Shown here in pieces: positions 61,101-64,000 of a stretch of 64,000 bases of DNA; position 1 is the stretch's first letter, and each line of letters begins with the position of its first letter. Source of the DNA: Himantopus leucocephalus (lineage: Eukaryota; Chordata; Aves; Charadriiformes; Recurvirostridae); assembly GCA_003993805.1 (NCBI GenBank), contig RSEF01000003.1, positions 57,310,897-57,374,896 on the forward strand, in the 5' to 3' direction. The position numbers and the translations under genes are program-made. The notes below the pieces were generated by a model. That model did not search any database. It was not told the DNA's origin and saw only the letters and a list, made by a program, of their open reading frames with translations.

Positions 61101-64000
61101 GGTAGTAGGGGGAGACAGAGAATGAATTTGCGCACTAATTCTTTGTTACCTAATATTTTAATTCAGGTGATATAGTGGAGGATGAAGATGATTACTTAGA
61201 TGATGCTTTGTGTCAACACCTAGTAGCAGACACAGCAGAAGATATGCCTGAGGGCTCTGGACATTTCGCATCCACAGCTCTTTCAAACAAATCTGGACAA
61301 AACCCACGGCTGTATAAAGGTAAAGTATCTACCTTCCTTAAAGTAAGACGTGAAGGTTTGTTTTTTGTTCTCCTTTTGTCTGTATTTTCTTGTTCCTTTA
61401 TATTTTCATTGTAGGTCCTCCAAAGATAACGATTATCTTTTTAGTACATGTTCATGCTCAACCCCCCCCCCCGAGTTAGTGACTGTAACTGAGGCCTTCA
61501 GGCATAACAACAATACAAATAATGAAGCTTAGATCCTCCTTCTCTCTAGCCCAGGGCAAGGCAAGAATGCTGAGAAATGCTGGTTTCCTTTTATAGTCAG
61601 GAGAAATTAAGTCTTTTTTATCCATTTGATGTTGTTCAGCACCAGAGCATACAACAAAAAATTGTCCATTATTTTCTTAGTGGTGAGGGCCAGAGCGAAA
61701 TTAAACCAAAGGAATCCTGTCAATTCAGTGATGGGCTTGGCTCTGTCCTTTGAGTAATAGCTGTGGCAGCGCAGTCAGGTGTAAGCTGGGCACTACAGGA
61801 GGTTGTTGTATTCAAATGACTTACTTCAAAGAGGCCTAAAGTTTCTCCTTTGTTCCAATTTTATTTATTTCTGAAGAAGTCGAGGTTTGCACAACAGGTA
61901 TATTCATTCTTTTAGTGCTTCGTAAATGTGTTACCTTTTTACTGGTCACCTGGCTTGTTTGCACATTATTGTGAAATGGCTTGGTAAAGAGAAGATAAAG
62001 CTGTGAAGAGAATACTGATAAAAGCTGCAGCAAGAACTAGCCAAGCCAGTGGTGGTCTTACACTGGGATGTAATCAGGACATGCTTCGGTGAACAAGCAT
62101 TGACAGGCTGGGTCACGTATTAAACACTTCATTGTGACAGCAAGTGATTCAGTAGCTGTCTTTTTGCACTCTCTCAGAAGTGCTTTGTCTTCTGACATAA
62201 AAATGAAAACTTTAATACCTTCGAAGGTTGAGTCAGGAGTAGAGTTCAAAAAGATTAAATGAAATTCGTAAGTTTACACAGACAGATTTTCCGAACAATC
62301 AGAGTGATATACAGCTTTCTTGCCCACCTTGAGTCATAGGCTGGGTGCCACATGGCCAGACCCAGAAACCTAGCCCTGAGTCAAGGAGTAATATGTCATT
62401 ATTAAATACTGTGAAGCCAATCACTTTGTATTATAGGATGCCTTGCCCTCCAAACACCTCTGGCCTACTGTGTGATGATTCGTTAAGCTATAGAGTATTG
62501 CAGTGATTCTTTTCACCCACACTAACTCTTCTCCACAAAAAATATTACAAAGTAAACGGAGATTATAAAGTATAGTTTGAAGGAGGTCAAGGTGGGGTCA
62601 CGCTCTCACACAACTCAAAATATGATACATTCAATCCATCTTGAAAGTCTCTGCAATTTCAGATGCCTCCGTAAGCTTCCAACTCTGCCCGAGCAACTCC
62701 TGATTGAAGATATGATGATTGTACAGCTCATGTTAGACACAGATGGAAACCAGCCATGGGCAGAAGCACGTATGTGTGTTTCTGAGGTCAGAGAAGGGCA
62801 TAGCCTCACGAAACTGATGTCCCTGGAAGCCGTTGCCTAAAACAGCAGCCTTTTAGGGGAAGGGATAGAGTGGTGGCTGGTTTTTGTCTTGTATTCAATG
62901 TTACTGCCAGAATTTCAAGCCATGCTTTTAGGTGCCTGCATGACTCCTTGGATCCTACTGATGAGCCAGTACCTGCAGCTTAGAAGTATTTGAAATGCAG
63001 AGAGAAGGGGGAGGGTGGGTTGGGCAGATCACAGGCTGTGTCTCTGTAGCTGCCATCCGCTGCTGAGTGGGAGTAGGAAGCTGTGAGGCAGCTTGGTATT
63101 CCCTGCAGAGCACAGCTTTCTGAAAAACAAGAACTTGTGTAAAAATGCCTGAAGAATAAGAGACTGCTGCTACACAATTCCTTCCCTATCCTCTCCAAAC
63201 CACAGGGACAAAACTAAACCCAGTGAATTTTGGAGCCCTAAAGACCAGAGCTGCATGCCTGAGCAGCTGCAGCGGGGTGAGAGAACTGCAGTGAAAGCCC
63301 TCGCTACAGCAGACTGGGAGACTGAAGCAATCCCTACTTCTCGCCTCTCCAGCTGTCAGAGAGGCTTAGACAGGATGAAAGACTGTGTAATTACCTAGTC
63401 ATGTAAGGTGCAGCCAAGGGCTAGCAGATGGAGGCAGGTGTACCTGTTAGGAAAGGTTTCTGGAAAGCAGAGATGTGGTGAGTGAGCCGTTCAGACAGAT
63501 TTTTCTCTGGCATAAAAAGAGTTCTCCCGAGCAAGGAAAGTTGTCTAATCCTCAGAGGGAATTCCTGTATTTGGGAAGGAAGAGCAAGGGATTGACCGTA
63601 ACTAGCCTCCTCGTGGCTGCCATGACACAGATTGAATGAGAGCAGGTTGCCGCCAAGCGAAAAGCTCAGAATCTAACAAGGTGACTAGTAACCGTGAAAT
63701 CAGATGCAGGCAGTCTTTGTGTCGGCAAAAGCAGTTAATAAATGCTGGAAAAGGAGAGAGAGAGAGAAGTGTTTGACAAAAGGGTAGATGTTTCCTGGAG
63801 TAGGAGCAGGGAGACATTCAGGGAGAGCAAAACAATATGAAAGGAGCCATGTTGTGTTACTGAGATATCTGTTTGAGGCTTGCCATTCATAATCACCTCT
63901 CTTTTGACCACTCAGATTTGGTGCATCTCACCCAGTGGGTATCTAATACAGATCTTTTCTAAAATTTCCCTAGATGATACAGACCTGGCCGATTTGAAGC
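1035..64000 (+). CDS. SYNJ2: Synaptojanin-2 gene, spliced CDS, exons 1-23 (3' end outside window)
   Basis: Phosphoinositide phosphatase. The family removes phosphates from PI(4,5)P2 and related lipids during clathrin-mediated endocytosis and membrane traffic. Twenty-three exons with GT-AG sites join in frame into about 1,070 codons. Domains in order: SAC phosphatase (about residues 70-450) with an intact CX5R motif at C384-R390; inositol 5-phosphatase (about 525-860) with GTWNVNGGK (533-541), the metal-site segment FEEMVEL (584-590), GNKGAV (662-667), CSHLTAGQ (682-689), WCGDFNYR (722-729), PAWTDR (797-802) and SDHR (852-855); an RRM-like domain (about 886-955); then an acidic linker. No catalytic residue looks lost. 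Human SYNJ2 is about 1,500 residues, so roughly the last 425, the proline-rich tail, lie beyond the window. SYNJ1 was excluded by the N-terminus and the linker sequence. Exon structure is inferred from splice motifs and recalled human protein, not from transcripts. Confidence 0.96.
4086..4290 (+). mobile_element. CR1 LINE, 5'-truncated 3' end
   Basis: This is the C-terminal end of CR1 ORF2 plus its short 3' UTR. It has the typical AGAGCAGTGGAACAGGTTGC block, the GAGGTTGTGGAGTCTCC block, and the terminal part ending TCCCTTCCAACTCTG and TGATTCTT. Its frame carries stops, so it is dead. The orientation is sense to SYNJ2. Confidence 0.9.
8740..8910. other. Isolated GC-rich, CpG-containing pocket in intron 1
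   Basis: The stretch is GC rich, with roughly ten CpGs scattered through it, including around GAGCGAGACAGCGCCG and GCGGCCCGAGG. Its flanks are AT-rich. An A-rich AAAAAAATAAAAAAATTG tract lies just before it, at about 8657-8674. It could be a small CpG island, an enhancer, an alternative first exon or a repeat remnant. No protein family was recognised in any frame. Confidence 0.4.
11523..11609 (+). CDS. SYNJ2: SYNJ2 coding exon 2 (residues 41-69)
   Basis: Acceptor TTTCTCAG and donor GTAAGT. It encodes [19 protein letters not shown] and onward through CLGELQLKC, the conserved segment before the SAC domain. The first codon is split one base to two with exon 1. One base carries over into exon 3. 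Confidence 0.93.
17595..17619. repeat. Short perfect inverted repeat
   Basis: ATATCACC (17595-17602) and its complement GGTGATAT (17612-17619) flank a 9-base loop. It is small and may be chance. Confidence 0.5.
18016..18057 (-). mobile_element. Older CR1 copy, terminal 3' piece (split from 18584-18917)
   Basis: On the minus strand it reads as a CR1 terminus: GATCTCTAAAGGTCCC, then TTTCAACCC, then ATTCTATGATCC. It directly follows the complete 3' end of another CR1. It supplies the terminal segment missing from the CR1 at 18584-18917, so the two are read as one element split by an insertion. Confidence 0.75.
18058..18583 (-). mobile_element. Younger CR1 LINE inserted inside an older CR1
   Basis: About 526 bases of CR1 3' end on the minus strand. 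It begins near CCGCACCTGGAATATTGC and ends CCATTCTATGATTCTAC. It encodes a 99-codon open frame (18144-18443, minus) matching the C-terminal end of CR1 ORF2: the [18 protein letters not shown] region, then the [20 protein letters not shown] region, then a stop. No reverse transcriptase core is present, so it cannot move by itself. The open frame suggests a fairly young copy. Confidence 0.85.
18584..18917 (-). mobile_element. Older CR1 copy, main piece
   Basis: A minus-strand CR1 3' region, from GAGAGAGTTGGGGTTGTTCAG down to GGTTGGACTAGATG. There it stops short of the standard CR1 terminus and abuts the younger copy. It is more diverged than the inner copy, with a small internal duplication of GAGACACTGG and a broken frame. 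Confidence 0.8.
21207..21477 (+). CDS. SYNJ2: SYNJ2 coding exon 3 (residues 70-159, SAC domain start)
   Basis: Acceptor CTTCTAG and donor GTTAGT, a slightly unusual but acceptable donor. It encodes [20 protein letters not shown] and onward, with [10 protein letters not shown], ending at NSFFW. The final tryptophan codon is split two bases to one, which fixes the donor at 21478. The open frame continues past the donor into intron 3 but loses similarity there. Confidence 0.94.
21478..23908 (+). other. SYNJ2: SYNJ2 intron 3 (2.4 kb)
   Basis: AT-rich unique sequence. I see no repeat of known family and no gene. Confidence 0.85.
23909..24134 (+). CDS. SYNJ2: SYNJ2 coding exon 4 (residues 160-235, SAC domain)
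   Basis: Acceptor CCTTTCAG and donor GTAAGC. It encodes [20 protein letters not shown], then [16 protein letters not shown] and [16 protein letters not shown], a strongly conserved SAC block. It ends at phase 0. Confidence 0.95.
27904..27925. repeat. T13A9 homopolymer junction
   Basis: Thirteen T followed directly by nine A, a self-complementary low-complexity tract. Confidence 0.85.
29037..29092. repeat. 28-bp local tandem duplication
   Basis: GTTTGCTTCTTGCTCAGAAG occurs at 29037 and again at 29065, a 28-base period. The first 21 bases of each copy are identical, after which the units diverge. The near identity suggests a recent duplication. Confidence 0.85.
31421..31490. repeat. Possible ancient interspersed repeat remnant
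   Basis: The words GGACCTGATCCTCATTTA and GTCAGTGGAGCTACAC resemble a very old amniote interspersed repeat found in many bird and reptile introns. I cannot name the family, and a repeat-library search is needed. Confidence 0.35.
33328..33411 (+). CDS. SYNJ2: SYNJ2 coding exon 5 (residues 236-263, SAC domain)
   Basis: Acceptor TTTTTGCAG and donor GTAAAC. It encodes [20 protein letters not shown], then FWEQPGLQ, a signature SAC segment. Its 84 bases in phase 0-0 mean that skipping would keep frame but remove a core strand. Confidence 0.95.
33412..35261 (+). other. SYNJ2: SYNJ2 intron 5 (1.85 kb)
   Basis: AT-rich unique sequence with no gene or repeat that I can recognise. Confidence 0.85.
35262..35323 (+). 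CDS. SYNJ2: SYNJ2 coding exon 6 (residues 264-283)
   Basis: Acceptor TTTAATTTAG and donor GTAAGC. It encodes [20 protein letters not shown] with the last arginine codon split. This is the smallest coding exon that lies wholly in the window, at 62 bases. Confidence 0.95.
35918..35978. repeat. Possible ancient interspersed repeat remnant
   Basis: AAACTCCCATGGACATCAGT followed by GGATTTGGCC resembles an old amniote repeat with the words AAACTCCCATTGACTTCA and GGATTTGGCC. The family is not named with confidence. Confidence 0.4.
37551..37603 (+). mobile_element. Probable ancient CR1-type 3' end remnant
   Basis: GGCCCTTTGGTCTGATCCAG, then GCAGTTCTTATGATTA, resembles the 3' terminus of old sauropsid CR1 or related LINE copies (GGTCTGACCCAGTATGGC, then TTCTTATG). 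It is a short fragment identified by eye. Confidence 0.5.
37634..37683. repeat. 25-bp tandem duplication, two copies
   Basis: TTGAGAGTGAATGTCTCGAT at 37634 is repeated at 37659 with a single G-to-A change in the first 22 bases. The period is 25. Confidence 0.85.
38177..38273 (+). CDS. SYNJ2: SYNJ2 coding exon 7 (residues 284-316, SAC domain)
   Basis: Acceptor GGTGTAG and donor GTAAAA. It encodes [20 protein letters not shown], then [12 protein letters not shown]. The last arginine codon of exon 6 is completed by the first base. Confidence 0.95.
38274..41484 (+). other. SYNJ2: SYNJ2 intron 7 (3.2 kb)
   Basis: It contains a T15 run at 38288-38302, just after the donor, and a 30-bp imperfect tandem duplication at 38661-38720. 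I see no gene. Confidence 0.85.
38661..38720. repeat. 30-bp imperfect tandem duplication
   Basis: Two adjacent 30-base units share TCTTGC, CTGAT and TGGGAAAT at the same offsets, with about five mismatches. This is an older duplication than those at 29037 and 37634. Confidence 0.7.
41485..41657 (+). CDS. SYNJ2: SYNJ2 coding exon 8 (residues 317-373, SAC domain)
   Basis: Acceptor TCTAAACAG and donor GTGAGT. It encodes [20 protein letters not shown], then [19 protein letters not shown] and [18 protein letters not shown]. The last arginine codon is split two bases to one. Confidence 0.95.
41658..42065 (+). other. SYNJ2: SYNJ2 intron 8 (408 bp)
   Basis: Short unique intron with a T- and C-rich tract before the acceptor. 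Nothing else is seen. Confidence 0.85.
42066..42147 (+). CDS. SYNJ2: SYNJ2 coding exon 9 (residues 374-401, SAC catalytic CX5R)
   Basis: It encodes [18 protein letters not shown] and onward. The SAC nucleophile motif is complete: C384, five residues, R390, then T391. Acceptor ACCAAAG is weak-looking but is the only choice that keeps frame. A second AG lies 7 bases downstream, at 42071-42072, and would shift the frame. Donor GTGAGT. Confidence 0.95.
42371..42520 (+). CDS. SYNJ2: SYNJ2 coding exon 10 (residues 402-451, end of SAC domain)
   Basis: Acceptor CCTAATCCAG and donor GTAAAG. It encodes the [20 protein letters not shown] region, then [20 protein letters not shown]. Its 150 bases are in phase 0-0. 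The frame runs into intron 10 and stops at 42605-42607, so intron retention would truncate the protein after the SAC domain. Confidence 0.95.
42627..42792 (+). CDS. SYNJ2: SYNJ2 coding exon 11 (residues 452-506, SAC to 5-phosphatase linker)
   Basis: Acceptor TGATGTAG and donor GTAAGG. It encodes [20 protein letters not shown], then [20 protein letters not shown] and [12 protein letters not shown]. Intron 10 before it is only 106 bp, the shortest in the window. Confidence 0.95.
42793..44093 (+). other. SYNJ2: SYNJ2 intron 11 (1.3 kb)
   Basis: Unique sequence ending in a long T- and C-rich tract (about 44036-44091) before the acceptor. No gene seen. Confidence 0.85.
44094..44285 (+). CDS. SYNJ2: SYNJ2 coding exon 12 (residues 507-570, start of 5-phosphatase)
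   Basis: Acceptor CTTCCGTCAG and donor GTAAGA. It encodes [20 protein letters not shown], opening the inositol 5-phosphatase fold. N536 of GTWNVN is in the family's metal and phosphate site region. Then it encodes [18 protein letters not shown]. Its 192 bases are in phase 1-1. Confidence 0.95.
44286..46416 (+). other. SYNJ2: SYNJ2 intron 12 (2.1 kb)
   Basis: Unique AT-rich sequence. No repeat family or gene was recognised. Confidence 0.85.
46417..46501 (+). CDS. SYNJ2: SYNJ2 coding exon 13 (residues 571-598, 5-phosphatase metal site)
   Basis: Acceptor TGCCAACAG and donor GTAGGT. It encodes [20 protein letters not shown] and then SAGNIVNA. The FEEMVEL glutamates at 585-586 lie in the segment that coordinates magnesium in this family. 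The 85-base exon would frameshift if skipped. Confidence 0.95.
46502..47721 (+). other. SYNJ2: SYNJ2 intron 13 (1.2 kb)
   Basis: It begins, just inside the donor, with an A- and C-rich tract (about 46509-46600). The rest is unique sequence with no gene seen. Confidence 0.85.
47722..47862 (+). CDS. SYNJ2: SYNJ2 coding exon 14 (residues 599-645, 5-phosphatase)
   Basis: Acceptor TTTGTTCCAG and donor GTAAAA. It encodes [20 protein letters not shown], then [20 protein letters not shown]. Its 141 bases are in phase 2-2, so skipping would keep frame but destroy the fold. Confidence 0.95.
47863..50695 (+). other. SYNJ2: SYNJ2 intron 14 (2.8 kb)
   Basis: It opens with a (CAAAA)n tract at 47876-47904. 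A purine-rich stretch lies at about 49618-49710. No gene seen. Confidence 0.85.
47876..47904. repeat. (CAAAA)n simple repeat next to a splice donor
   Basis: About five CAAAA or CAAAAA units start 14 bases after the exon 14 boundary. Confidence 0.8.
50696..50888 (+). CDS. SYNJ2: SYNJ2 coding exon 15 (residues 646-710, 5-phosphatase core)
   Basis: Acceptor TTTTAATACAG and donor GTAAGT. It encodes [20 protein letters not shown], then [10 protein letters not shown] with H684, then [22 protein letters not shown] and CSHLTAGQ are standard 5-phosphatase motifs. The [10 protein letters not shown] form matches SYNJ2 and not SYNJ1. Confidence 0.96.
50889..52617 (+). other. SYNJ2: SYNJ2 intron 15 (1.7 kb)
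   Basis: It holds an A13 run (51048-51060) and a (CAAA)n tract near 52068-52090. No gene seen. Confidence 0.85.
52618..52776 (+). CDS. SYNJ2: SYNJ2 coding exon 16 (residues 711-763, WCGDFNYR)
   Basis: Acceptor CTAAACTAG and donor GTAAGG. It encodes [20 protein letters not shown], then [21 protein letters not shown]725 and N727 of GDFN are catalytic in the 5-phosphatase family. Its 159 bases are in phase 0-0. The polypyrimidine tract is poor, so the acceptor may be weak. Confidence 0.96.
52998..53154 (+). CDS. SYNJ2: SYNJ2 coding exon 17 (residues 764-815, PAWTDR)
   Basis: Acceptor TTTTCATAG and donor GTGCGT. It encodes [20 protein letters not shown], then [25 protein letters not shown] (797-802) is the diagnostic second 5-phosphatase motif. 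Intron 16 before it is only 221 bp. Confidence 0.96.
53155..55186 (+). other. SYNJ2: SYNJ2 intron 17 (2.0 kb)
   Basis: Unique sequence with no recognised repeat or gene. Confidence 0.85.
55187..55304 (+). CDS. SYNJ2: SYNJ2 coding exon 18 (residues 816-854, 5-phosphatase end)
   Basis: Acceptor GTGCTGCACAG and donor GTAAAG. It encodes [20 protein letters not shown], then [12 protein letters not shown], ending in the conserved SDHR motif (852-855) whose arginine codon is completed by exon 19. Confidence 0.96.
57195..57199. repeat. Target-site duplication, left copy (ACTGT)
   Basis: The 5 bases directly before the LTR match the 5 bases directly after it (57714-57718). A 5-bp duplication is typical of ERVL-class integration. 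Confidence 0.8.
57200..57713 (-). mobile_element. Solo LTR of an avian ERVL-like endogenous retrovirus
   Basis: A 514-bp element that on the minus strand begins TGTCCTGGTTTCAGATG and ends CTACAACA, the expected TG...CA termini. It is flanked by an ACTGT duplication on each side. On the minus strand a TATATAA box lies at about 57485-57492 and an ATTAAA polyadenylation word at 57332-57337, a plausible U3-R-U5 order. No internal retroviral genes are present, so it is a solo LTR left by recombination. It is antisense to SYNJ2. Family resemblance is from memory of LTRs common in bird genomes. Confidence 0.85.
57714..57718. repeat. Target-site duplication, right copy (ACTGT)
   Basis: Matches 57195-57199 exactly and abuts the LTR terminus. 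Confidence 0.8.
57848..58066 (+). CDS. SYNJ2: SYNJ2 coding exon 19 (residues 855-927, RRM-like domain start)
   Basis: Acceptor TTTCATGTAG and donor GTAAGT. It encodes [20 protein letters not shown], then [20 protein letters not shown] and [11 protein letters not shown]. The LDATVVVNL strand (887-895) opens the RRM-like domain that follows the phosphatase in synaptojanins. Its 219 bases are in phase 2-2. Confidence 0.95.
58067..59274 (+). other. SYNJ2: SYNJ2 intron 19 (1.2 kb)
   Basis: It holds a (GTTTT)n tract at 58867-58886. No gene seen. Confidence 0.85.
59275..59353 (+). CDS. SYNJ2: SYNJ2 coding exon 20 (residues 928-954, RRM-like domain)
   Basis: Acceptor TTTTTACTAG and donor GTAAGA. 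It encodes [20 protein letters not shown] and then DIDGVK. QMLVTFA (933-939) occupies the RNP1-like strand. Confidence 0.95.
59354..60614 (+). other. SYNJ2: SYNJ2 intron 20 (1.3 kb)
   Basis: Unique sequence with no gene or known repeat recognised. Confidence 0.85.
60615..60783 (+). CDS. SYNJ2: SYNJ2 coding exon 21 (residues 955-1010)
   Basis: Acceptor TTTGCATTAG and donor GTGAGC. It encodes [20 protein letters not shown], then [20 protein letters not shown]. The CLLEENFDF block is specific to SYNJ2. It covers the end of the RRM-like domain and the start of the linker. Confidence 0.95.
60784..61166 (+). other. SYNJ2: SYNJ2 intron 21 (383 bp)
   Basis: Short unique intron. Nothing else seen. 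Confidence 0.85.
61167..61319 (+). CDS. SYNJ2: SYNJ2 coding exon 22 (residues 1011-1061, acidic linker)
   Basis: Acceptor TTTAATTCAG and donor GTAAAG. It opens with the acidic run [13 protein letters not shown], then a low-conservation stretch, ending at RLYK. It looks about six residues shorter than the human exon as I recall it. Its 153 bases are in phase 1-1, so skipping would keep frame. Confidence 0.9.
61462..61472. repeat. C11 homopolymer
   Basis: Eleven C in a row in AT-rich intron sequence. Confidence 0.85.
63754..63767. repeat. (GA)n dinucleotide repeat
   Basis: Seven GA units in intron 22, a possible microsatellite. Confidence 0.7.
63974..64000 (+). CDS. SYNJ2: SYNJ2 coding exon 23, 5' part (residues 1062-1070, cut by window edge)
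   Basis: Acceptor TTTCCCTAG. It encodes DDTDLADLK, which aligns with the segment that follows the linker exon in human SYNJ2 and precedes the proline-rich tail. The exon continues past the window. Confidence 0.9.

Larger units (their letters stand above)
61320..63973 (+). other. SYNJ2: SYNJ2 intron 22 (2.65 kb)
   Basis: It contains a C11 run (61462-61472) and a (GA)n tract (63754-63767). No gene seen. Confidence 0.85.

Noticed and set aside
1035..64000. Assignment to SYNJ1
   Set aside because: The start [30 protein letters not shown] and CLLEENFDF match SYNJ2 better than SYNJ1 as recalled.
1..64000. CRISPR arrays, bacterial operons, tRNA or rRNA genes, or a novel multi-gene system
   Set aside because: No repeat-spacer array, cloverleaf or clustered gene set was seen. 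The window is one intron-rich vertebrate gene plus repeats.

Overview
The window is vertebrate nuclear DNA, almost certainly avian. It holds CR1 LINE 3' ends of avian type, an ERVL-like solo LTR of a kind widespread in birds, and a long AT-rich intron-dominated gene with a GC-rich CpG-island promoter. It is not prokaryotic: there are no operons, ribosome binding sites, CRISPR arrays or phage genes. The LTR type hints at a non-galliform bird, but that is a weak inference from memory.

The only supported protein-coding gene runs left to right across the whole window. It is SYNJ2 (synaptojanin-2), an inositol polyphosphate phosphatase with a SAC domain, a 5-phosphatase domain and an RRM-like domain. 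I could place 23 consecutive coding exons. All have GT-AG boundaries and the reading phase closes at every junction. Together they give 3,211 coding bases (about 1,070 codons), from the start codon at 1035 to the window edge at 64000. The proline-rich C-terminal tail and 3' UTR lie beyond the window. Paralogue choice (SYNJ2, not SYNJ1) rests on the N-terminus [10 protein letters not shown], the [10 protein letters not shown] segment and the CLLEENFDF block after the RRM-like domain.

Layout: 1-1420 is a CpG island with promoter, 5' UTR and exon 1. 1156-33327 holds very large introns 1-4 with exons 2-4. 33328-42792 holds exons 5-11, which finish the SAC domain, including CX5R in exon 9. 44094-55304 holds exons 12-18, the 5-phosphatase domain. 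57848-60783 holds exons 19-21, the RRM-like region. 61167-64000 holds an acidic linker exon (22) and the first 27 bases of exon 23.

Repeats: a CR1 3' fragment at 4086-4290; a nested pair of CR1 copies at 18016-18917, where a younger element sits inside the 3' end of an older one; a 514-bp solo LTR at 57200-57713 with a 5-bp target duplication; three possible ancient repeat remnants; and several small local tandem duplications. I saw no tRNA, rRNA, recognisable small RNA gene, nested protein gene or novel multi-gene system. The most interesting items are mobile-element architecture and possible splice or promoter variants within SYNJ2.
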